NCBI RefSeq assembly: GCF_014197015.1
Contig: NZ_JACIET010000001.1
Coordinates: 1,116,001-1,180,000, forward strand
Reading direction: 5' to 3'
From: Niveibacterium umoris
Lineage (GTDB): Bacteria; Pseudomonadota; Gammaproteobacteria; Burkholderiales; Rhodocyclaceae
DNA length: 64,000 nucleotides
The notes beneath the pieces are model-generated. The model was not told where the DNA came from. It was given only the letters and a program-made list of their open reading frames with translations, and searched no databases. The position numbers and the translations under genes were made by a program. This document shows, piece after piece, positions 58,319 through 64,000 of this stretch (position 1 is the first letter of the stretch; each line of letters opens with the position of its first letter).

Positions 58319-58506
58319 TATCGTTCTCGCAGTAACCGATCGCGGCGCTCAGATCGCTGGACGAAGGCGCGCCTTACGGTTTGATCCGTCGAATCGGCTT
58401 GCAAGCCGATCCGGAGCAGAGCGAATCCATTGCTGGGAAACCGGCGCGCAAACGGAATCTAACGTCGTGTGCGCTCGGGATCTGCCTGGCCGCCGTGGGA
58501 GCGATG

Positions 58507-59988
58507 TTAGTCCCGCGCGCGCATTGGAATATCGAGGGTCAGCGTGGTGCCCTTGCCGTCCTCGCTCTCGGCACGAACGCCGCCACCGAGCACGTTCTCA
58601 ACGATATTGCGCACCACATACAAACCCAGGCCGGACCCGCCAATACCGAACTTGGTGGTGAAAAAAGGCTCGAAAATGCGCGGCAGATTGGCTGCCGGAA
58701 TGCCGCAGCCATTGTCGCCCACCGAGATCCGCACATTGTGCACATCAACCCGCCAGCCGCGCACGGTCACGGTGCCGGCGGACCGCCCCGCGAAGCCGTG
58801 GACAATCGCGTTCTCGACGAGATTGGAAAGCGCTTGACTGAGCGGATCAGGATAGCTCAACAAGGTCAGGTCCTTGGGGACGTCGACGACGATCGCATAG
58901 GCGCTGTCACCGCGCCCCTCCCGAATGGTCGCCACGGTATCTTCCACGATCTGACGCAGATCGAAGACTTGCGGTTTTTCACTCCGGATCTCGACCGCCA
59001 CACTCCTGAAGTTCTTCAGGAAATCCGAGACGCGCTGTACGTTGCGCAGAAGGAAATCGGCGCCACACTTGGCGTCAGCAATGAATCCATCCAGATCCGA
59101 TCGCTTGATGCCACTGGCGGCGATCTTGCTGATTTCGCCTGAGCGTTCTACGAGCGTCGTCGCGACTGCCAGACTGATGTCAATCGGCTTGCTGAGTTCC
59201 AGCGAAACCCCTTCCACCAGCGACCCGAGCGCCGCCATCTTCTCGGAGCGCATCAACTCAAGCTGAGTGGCCTGCAACTCACGTGCGCTCTCCTCGACGC
59301 CGACCCGCAGGCCACGCTCGGTTTCAATGCTGACAGCAATGCGATCCAGAAGCTGGTTGAACGTGCCGATCAGGGCTCCCACTTCAGTTGCTTGAAGCAA
59401 TGGCGGGCACTGCACACGCGCAGAACTGCCAGGTTCGATTTCCCCGATCTGCTGCGTAACCCGTGCAAGATTGCGCGACAAGACTTGGCGGATGATCTGC
59501 ATCGAAATGAGCGCACTCAGACAGATCAGACCGAATATCCATGCGACCAGTTCGAGTGCCGACTGTCGGGCGCGATCAGCAACCCAATCGGCATTCGCCC
59601 CAACCTCCAGGGTGCCAACTTGTTCGGTGCTGAGGAAAGGTGAGCGAATCGGGTATTGCTGGATACCCGAAATTTCGGTAGCACCAGCCCGCTTGCGAAA
59701 CGCGAGTGTGCTGTTGTTGCCGATCAACCTGGCGCTCGCAACCACCTCATTGTTGAGCAGACCGGACACCACGTCATTTGCGATTTCGATATTGCCGGCA
59801 AAGGCGGCCACCGCCGCTGATCGCTCCACCGTCGCCACCAGACTCTGCACCATTTCTGCGCTTTCCTGCGCCGAATGCCGGTACTGCATCACATAGACGA
59901 AAAGGCCTGCGACGATCGCAAGCACCAACGCCGTTCCGCCAACGAGCGCGGACAGCAGCCCTTCGAGGGTGTGAAAACGCAGGCTCAT
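58507..59988 (-). CDS. CHASE8/HAMP sensor with histidine-kinase ATPase but no phospho-acceptor His (cassette 2)
   Basis: 493 residues. Membrane helix 1 (about 12-35), a CHASE8-like periplasmic domain (LVATVERSAAVAAFAGNIEI), helix 2 (about 145-165), HAMP, coiled coil, then a kinase module. The ATPase boxes are intact: SNLVENAIVHGFAG (N), DNGCGIPAANLPRIFEPFF (G1/F), GSGLGLYVVRN (G2). The dimerisation motif reads ALGSLVEGVSLELSKPID: Leu263 stands where family members have the phosphorylated His (GVAHELNTPI). The codon is CTG, not CAC/CAT. It cannot act as a normal histidine kinase; it may be a pseudokinase or phosphatase/scaffold. Start overlaps the previous gene by 4 nt. Confidence 0.9.
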   Translation of the reverse strand: MSLRFHTLEGLLSALVGGTALVLAIVAGLFVYVMQYRHSAQESAEMVQSLVATVERSAAVAAFAGNIEIANDVVSGLLNNEVVASARLIGNNSTLAFRKRAGATEISGIQQYPIRSPFLSTEQVGTLEVGANADWVADRARQSALELVAWIFGLICLSALISMQIIRQVLSRNLARVTQQIGEIEPGSSARVQCPPLLQATEVGALIGTFNQLLDRIAVSIETERGLRVGVEESARELQATQLELMRSEKMAALGSLVEGVSLELSKPIDISLAVATTLVERSGEISKIAASGIKRSDLDGFIADAKCGADFLLRNVQRVSDFLKNFRSVAVEIRSEKPQVFDLRQIVEDTVATIREGRGDSAYAIVVDVPKDLTLLSYPDPLSQALSNLVENAIVHGFAGRSAGTVTVRGWRVDVHNVRISVGDNGCGIPAANLPRIFEPFFTTKFGIGGSGLGLYVVRNIVENVLGGGVRAESEDGKGTTLTLDIPMRARD

Positions 59989-60419
59989 CGCGCTTCCAAT
60001 GTCAGAACTACCTTCACCTGACGCCCCGATGGTTCAAAGTCGAAATAGCCAATGGCGCCCGGGTTGTTTCTGATGATCATCAGCATGGCGTCACTATCCG
60101 AAACGGTCTGTGGCGGCGAGCCCTGGCCAGTGAAGAACAGGCGTGCCCAATAGGCATTGATTTCAGAGACTGGCTTTCCGGTCAAATCATAATAGAAGCG
60201 CTGCCGCAGTGCAGAGTTCACCGGATGGTCCAGCGGCAAGGCAAACTCGCCATTAGCGAATGTCTTGCTGCGTCCGAGAAAAATGTTGACGGCGTCCTTT
60301 TCACTCAAGCTTGAAATCGGATTCCTGGCATTGACGACCACAAAAATCCGGCTGTTCTGAGCTTGAGCGGGAACGCTCAGGCAGATCCATGCAAAGGCAA
60401 GAAGAACAATTCGACGCAT
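59985..60419 (-). CDS. Small phosphate-binding-protein-like periplasmic protein (cassette 2)
   Basis: 144 residues with a signal peptide (IVLLAFAWICLSVPAQA). It matches the cassette 1 paralogue in pattern: ARNPISSLSEKDAVNIFLGR, YWARLFFTGQGSPPQTV, IRNNPGAIGYFDF. It overlaps the sensor gene (ATGA), so the two are translationally coupled; the likely idea is a periplasmic ligand-binding partner of the CHASE8 sensor (inference). Confidence 0.85.
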   Translation of the reverse strand: MRRIVLLAFAWICLSVPAQAQNSRIFVVVNARNPISSLSEKDAVNIFLGRSKTFANGEFALPLDHPVNSALRQRFYYDLTGKPVSEINAYWARLFFTGQGSPPQTVSDSDAMLMIIRNNPGAIGYFDFEPSGRQVKVVLTLEAR

Positions 60420-60421
60420 GA

Positions 60422-61693
60422 TCAGAACAGGACATCAACGGTTACGGTCAAGACACAGGTATCGACGCGCAAGGGCGTGACATCGCTCAAGCCGGCGCCC
60501 TGCCGGTACCAGAGCCAACGGCCCTCTGGCGGCGCCGATACGCTATCGATCTGGAATTTCAGCGCCACATTGTTTGCAACATCCCCGCGCGCGCCGAAAG
60601 ACCAAGTGCGCTGGGTCATGCCGCGCTGGTTGATGGCGGCGGAGCCCGCTGCCCAGAGCGGCGTCAGCAAAGGATTGGCCGGTTGCGCGAGTGTAATGCT
60701 CCGGTGGTCGGTACTGTTGGCGTACATCACATACGGTAACCAGGCCCCGAAGCGATAACCCACGCTCAGATAGGCCTTGTTCCCGCGCGGCAATGACAGG
60801 CGTTCCACCGAAGTGCGGCTGAGTTCTCCGATCACTTGCCAGCGCCCGTCGTCATAGGACGCACCGATGCCGGTATAGGTCAGGTCGGTGTCGCGAACCT
60901 TGAAGGCGTCCAGCAAAGTAGCTGCCTGCGGCCACACTGGAAGGGCCATCTGCAATCCATCCGTAAGATCGCTTGGCGCCGCGTAATCGAGATCAAGGCG
61001 CGATCGTGTGTAACCCAAGCGCCAGCGCCAATACAGGTTCTCCCAACTGATATTGAGGCCCACTGCAGGCGATACGGCGAACTGGATCGGGGTGCTGGTC
61101 AGCTTGACGTCGGCAGCTTGAGAGCGGCCCGCGAAGAACTTGGTTTTGAGTTGGCCTTCACCGAGACTCGTCCACCAGGTCACGTCGCCCCCATCAAGCG
61201 AGTACAAGGGCAGCCAGCCATAGAATTCAACCGGCGGCCGGACCCAAGAGTAGGTGTAGGAGATATTGCGCTGATCTGAGAGCAAGAAGAGGTCGAGACC
61301 CACTCGCCCAAGTCGAAACGTGGTCGCGGGAATCGGCTCCCACTTCCCAAACGCCCACTCCACGCTGTTGTTGAGCGTGTTATTGACCTTGTCGCGCGCC
61401 ACCACCTGACCCACCAGTTCCAGGTCAGACAACAGCCGGTAGTTCAGTTGAAGTCCGAGTCGGCTGTCCTGACGCGCCGAAACGCGATCGATCTCGTCGA
61501 TGTTCTGCGAAATTTCCCGGATGAATGGCATGCCCGCCTGACTGCTGTAGGCGATGCCCAGGGTGCCGAACCCGTGCAGAGAAAAGTCTGAATCGAGCGC
61601 GCCAATCTCAGCCGCCTGCGCAAACGAACAAACCAGAACAATGGCCGCAAGACCTGCACGAAGCATTGACTCACCCACTCTTTTAAACGACAT
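60422..61693 (-). CDS. Outer-membrane beta-barrel protein (cassette 2)
   Basis: 423 residues from ATG at 61693; an internal ATG at 61666 also gives a complete signal peptide (RAGLAAIVLVCSFAQA). The mature part shows barrel-like strands and ends in Phe (TVTVDVLF). It aligns in blocks with the cassette 1 barrel: LHGFGTLGIAYSS, RVGLDLFLLSDQRNISYTYS, VRPPVEFYGWLPLYSLDGGD. Substrate unknown. It lies 2 nt upstream of the binding-protein-like gene. Confidence 0.82.
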   Translation of the reverse strand: MSFKRVGESMLRAGLAAIVLVCSFAQAAEIGALDSDFSLHGFGTLGIAYSSQAGMPFIREISQNIDEIDRVSARQDSRLGLQLNYRLLSDLELVGQVVARDKVNNTLNNSVEWAFGKWEPIPATTFRLGRVGLDLFLLSDQRNISYTYSWVRPPVEFYGWLPLYSLDGGDVTWWTSLGEGQLKTKFFAGRSQAADVKLTSTPIQFAVSPAVGLNISWENLYWRWRLGYTRSRLDLDYAAPSDLTDGLQMALPVWPQAATLLDAFKVRDTDLTYTGIGASYDDGRWQVIGELSRTSVERLSLPRGNKAYLSVGYRFGAWLPYVMYANSTDHRSITLAQPANPLLTPLWAAGSAAINQRGMTQRTWSFGARGDVANNVALKFQIDSVSAPPEGRWLWYRQGAGLSDVTPLRVDTCVLTVTVDVLF

Positions 61694-61877
61694 CCGATCA
61701 CCCAAATACGAACCCGCTTGCAACCGCCCTTGGAACGCGCTCATTCGCGCGCTTCAGGAAAGGGCGTCATCGCCCCTCTGGGTGCCTTTCAACGATCGAC
61801 AACATTGCGCAACCGCTTCGTTCAAAAATCATGGCAAGCCGCGCATAACCGCACGTTTCAAATCAGCCGCATGGCCA

Positions 61878-62246
61878 TCAATGCAATTGAAAGTCGAAAT
61901 CAGCCGTCCATTCCGATGTGGAAAGTCCGTCGGAATAGATCCGGGCGACATACTCATATGGAATCTCGAGAACGGCCCTGTCGAACACTGGCAGCTTGAA
62001 GAACCGCTTCAAAACAACGACCAGTTGATCCCCGTGGGTAACATGCAGATCATCCTTGACCCGCTCCGCGGCAAGTTCCTTGCGCCGCCCTCTTCCTTCC
62101 CCCTCCAATTGGAGCGTATAGCGTGCGCCAGGCCTCGCATTGAATTGCCGGGGGACCTTCACCGGAAAGCGGTCATAAACGAAGCCGTTTACCTGCAATA
62201 CAACGACATGTCCGCCCGGTTCCGCGGCGGTAGCTGCATTGGACAT
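61878..62246 (-). CDS. Hypothetical protein
   Basis: 122 residues; AAGG lies 9 nt before ATG at 62246. No signal peptide. Recognisable only as a beta-rich small protein (VVVLQVNGFVYDRFPVKVPR, PGARYTLQLEGEGRGRRKEL, DQLVVVLKRFFKLPVFDRAV). It lies 184 nt upstream of the cassette 2 operon on the same strand. Function unknown. Confidence 0.5.
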   Translation of the reverse strand: MSNAATAAEPGGHVVVLQVNGFVYDRFPVKVPRQFNARPGARYTLQLEGEGRGRRKELAAERVKDDLHVTHGDQLVVVLKRFFKLPVFDRAVLEIPYEYVARIYSDGLSTSEWTADFDFQLH

Positions 62247-62400
62247 GAACCTAACCTTGCAAAGCGAATGGAGAATGCCCGGCGTAGCAGACGCCGGTCT
62301 TACGTGTCACCTTTGCCACTCTGCGGCACCCCGATGCCGTATCTACCGGGCATCCGGCCCAAGAGGCGATATGCAGGATGTTAGGAGGTGCGCCGTTCGA

Positions 62401-62441
62401 GACCTACTGCAAACCTGCTCGACACTCCTGCAGCAACGCTC
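62401..62441 (+). repeat. 41-nt repeat, copy R3
   Basis: The core begins GACCTACTGCAAACCTGCTC and ends CAGCAACGCTC; 35/41 with R2. It lies about 110 nt past the 3' end of the kinase remnant (62550-62750), as R1 lies past the GGDEF gene. Confidence 0.7.
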
Positions 62442-62549
62442 GATCGGCCCGGCACCTCAGGCCCCCGCGAAGATCGGGCCGCGAGACCCGTGCGCACCGC
62501 AGAGCACGCCCCAGCGAGCCGGTCCTTCCTTGGATCCGGCGCGACACGC

Positions 62550-62750
62550 GGGCGCACACGCACCATGCAGGCCCTCACGCCTTCACTGCTGCGGGCGTGG
62601 ATGCTGCCGCCCAGAACGTCGACCACCACTTTCCGGAAGATGTAGAACGCAGGCCCGGGCCCCCACCAAGTCGCGAATGAAGAAGGGATCCAACATGCGC
62701 GCCAGGTGCATCGCTCGAACTCCACATCCAACGTCCGCCATGCCGATCCG
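62550..62750 (-). pseudogene. Remnant of a cassette-type histidine kinase ATPase domain
   Basis: Minus-strand translation gives RIGMADVGCGVRAMHLARML-DPFF in one frame, then GPGPAFYIFRKVVVDVLGGS-IHAR in another, after a shift within the GGGGGCCCGGG run near 62655-62665. It aligns with the cassette 2 sensor (RISVGDNGCGIPAANLPRIF-EPFF; GSGLGLYVVRNIVENVLGGG-VRAE). Only about 65 residues survive and the upstream part is not recognisable, so it is a decayed third sensor. Confidence 0.75.
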
Positions 62751-63056
62751 GCTCCGTGCTGCGCCTTTCCATCACACCGAATCCGCCCACCGACGATCCA
62801 AAGCGCCGGCGCGATGATCGATTGCCAGAGGGCTTCAGGGCCCAGCGCCGAAATAGCCCTTCGCGAGTGATCTCCATTGCCAGCAACGACGCATCAACGC
62901 GAAAACGGCTCCCGGCATTCGACAGGGGCTCGATGCCGGTGCGCCTGCTACAAAACGCAGTCCGATTGCGACAAGCGTCGGGTCGATCCCCCAGCAACGA
63001 TTCCCGCCAACGCGGGCTTGCGCTATCGTTAATCCCCCCTGCCGCAGATCAGAGAC
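62751..63056. other. Region upstream of the CRP-family gene
   Basis: About 300 nt with no convincing gene; it may contain more decayed kinase sequence but none that I can align. The CRP-gene promoter must lie here; no clear boxes were seen. Confidence 0.4.
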
Positions 63057-63698
63057 ATGAAGACCGCTCCAGCATCACCCGCTGCACTCAAGGACGAAGT
63101 GCTCCAGGCCATGGCCGCCCATGGTGGCGTGCGTACCTTTCCCGCCCAGTCAGTGCTGATCAACGAAGACGACGACAGCGACTCGATCTTCATCATCCTG
63201 TCTGGCCGCGTGAAGGTGTTTGGCGCGTCGGCGCAGGGCCGCGAGGTCATCTACAACACGCTTGCTGCCGGCGAGTATTTCGGCGAGATGTCACTCGATG
63301 GCGGTTCACGCTCGGCGTCGGTGATGACGCTGGAGCCTACGACCTGCGTGGTCGTACCGGGCAGCAAGGTGCGCGACTTCCTGGGCTCGCACCCGGACTT
63401 CGCCCTGCACCTGATCCGCAAGCTGATCGGCCTGGTGCGCCATTCCACCGACAACGTGAAGAGCCTTGCGCTCGACGACGTTTACAGCCGCGTCGCGCGG
63501 CTGTTGAACGACCGTGCGCAGGAGATCGACGGCAAGCTCGTGGTCGCCGAGAAGCTCACCCAACAGGACATCGCGGAGCGCGTCGGTTCGTCACGCGAGA
63601 TGATCAGCCGCATCTTCAAGCAACTCACCCAGGGCGGCTACATCTCGGTCGACAGCAAACAGATCGTGCTGCTCAAGAAGTTGCCGGCCGGCTGGTAG
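63057..63698 (+). CDS. CRP/FNR-family transcriptional regulator (CRP-like)
   Basis: 213 residues. An N-terminal cyclic-nucleotide pocket (GEYFGEMSLDGGSRSASVMT, with the Glu and Arg-Ser pair of cAMP-binding CRPs at E77, R85, S86), a dimerisation helix, and a C-terminal helix-turn-helix. The recognition helix SSREMISRIFKQL has Arg180, Glu181 and Arg185, the three residues that read GTGA in E. coli CRP. That makes it a candidate reader of the GTGA-N5-TCAC sites at 42899, 43839 and 46802, though the spacer there is 5 not 6. No FNR-type cysteines. Confidence 0.93.
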   Translation: MKTAPASPAALKDEVLQAMAAHGGVRTFPAQSVLINEDDDSDSIFIILSGRVKVFGASAQGREVIYNTLAAGEYFGEMSLDGGSRSASVMTLEPTTCVVVPGSKVRDFLGSHPDFALHLIRKLIGLVRHSTDNVKSLALDDVYSRVARLLNDRAQEIDGKLVVAEKLTQQDIAERVGSSREMISRIFKQLTQGGYISVDSKQIVLLKKLPAGW

Positions 63699-63807
63699 AA
63701 CCGGGCCGCGGCGGGGAATCTCCTCACGCCGTACGCCGCACGTTGCGAGCCGTCCGGACACGAAGATATTGCGTACTGAGGATTCGCTCCTCGCTGCAGC
63801 GTCAGTC

Positions 63808-63866
63808 AGATCGCGGTCCTGCGCCCCTTTCTTGACGAGGTAGAGGCCGGCATCGGCCGTCACTGA
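63808..63866 (-). pseudogene. Possible tail of a decayed GGDEF domain
   Basis: Minus-strand translation TADAGLYLVKKGAQDRDL resembles the end of GGDEF domains (ADxALYxAKxxGRNR). There is no room for the rest of the domain before the next gene, so it would be a remnant. Weak evidence. Confidence 0.3.
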
Positions 63867-63883
63867 ACGGCGCTGGTCGCGCC

Positions 63884-64000
63884 CTAGGTTTGTGCTTCGC
63901 GTTCGTCGACGACGACGGTGTGCGCGATCTTGTCTTGAATCGCCTGCCGGTTAACGTCCCACAGCACCTGTACGAAGCCGAACATGCCGGTCGCCAGCCC
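63884..64000 (-). CDS. RDD-family membrane protein (partial, C-terminal 38 residues)
   Basis: Enters from the right edge and ends with TAG at 63884-63886. The visible part has a hydrophobic stretch (GLATGMFGFVQVLW) followed by DVNRQAIQDKIAHTVVV, matching the closing motif of RDD proteins (xDxxRQxxHDKxAxTxVV). Function unknown; the bulk of the gene lies outside. Confidence 0.6.
   Translation of the reverse strand, partial: GLATGMFGFVQVLWDVNRQAIQDKIAHTVVVDEREAQT

Noticed and set aside
58391-58412. CGGCTTGCAAGCCG palindrome as an operator
   Set aside because: Single occurrence, downstream of both neighbouring convergent genes; more likely part of a terminator or chance.
56421-62441. The 41-nt repeats as coding for a shared peptide (GLLQTCSxxLQQ)
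   Set aside because: R2 and R3 could be read in frame from an upstream ATG, but R1 breaks that frame and substitutions are not biased to third positions.

Overview
The window is a GC-rich, densely coded bacterial chromosome segment. Type VI secretion genes, kdpFABCDE, a YgiQ-type radical SAM protein, Prc and a CRP-like regulator together suggest a betaproteobacterium, perhaps Rhodocyclales or Burkholderiales. That placement is an inference; no rRNA or tRNA gene was seen.

Layout. 1-5.5 kb (minus): the end of a type VI secretion cluster, tssJ-tssK-tssL-tssM (tssM runs off the window), with a divergent OmpA-type lipoprotein. 7.1-11.8 kb (plus): two adjacent operons for bufferin-type copper-binding modified peptides, bufA1-bufB1-bufC1-doxX and bufA2-bufB2-bufC2. 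Each is preceded by the same ECF-like promoter (GTAAGAA, 16 bp, GTCTAC). 11.8-15.3 kb: a PLP-dependent transsulfuration-type enzyme and Prc, sharing a terminator. 16.2-20.1 kb (minus): a leaderless phospholipase-C-like phosphoesterase with an N-terminal repeat domain, and a secreted protein of unknown function whose leaderless paralogue lies at 28.1-29.4 kb. 20.2-28.1 kb (plus): a GGCT-fold protein, an MBL-like protein, a 1789-residue kinase/ATPase/TPR/GAF/cyclase receptor whose kinase catalytic loop is degenerate, and a PLD-like protein.

29.7-37.8 kb: a complete potassium-uptake operon, kdpF-A-B-C-D-E, led by an extra 30-residue membrane peptide. 38-43.8 kb: a lipoprotein, a two-repeat periplasmic protein, YgiQ, a cysteine-cluster protein and a GNAT acetyltransferase. 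42.9-47.0 kb: one duplicated promoter module (GTGA-N5-TCAC exactly 58 bp before TAAA(G/T)T) stands before the GNAT gene and before two paralogous micropeptides. 44.4-52.2 kb (minus): a cNMP-binding patatin, a degenerate M48-like membrane protein and a large ImpA-type lipoprotein metalloprotease.

52.6-62.8 kb: two paralogous three-gene cassettes (outer-membrane protein, small phosphate-binding-like periplasmic protein, membrane sensor). One sensor ends in GGDEF; the other ends in a histidine-kinase ATPase but lacks the phospho-accepting histidine. A frameshifted remnant of a third sensor lies at 62.55-62.75 kb. An AraC-HDOD fusion regulator sits between the cassettes, and three copies of a 41-nt repeat are scattered around them. 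The window closes with a CRP-family regulator and the tail of an RDD-family gene.

The strongest candidates for undescribed biology are the duplicated sensor cassettes with exchanged or disabled outputs, and the GTGA/TCAC-controlled micropeptides. The paired bufferin operons are a known type of system, but their shared promoter is informative.
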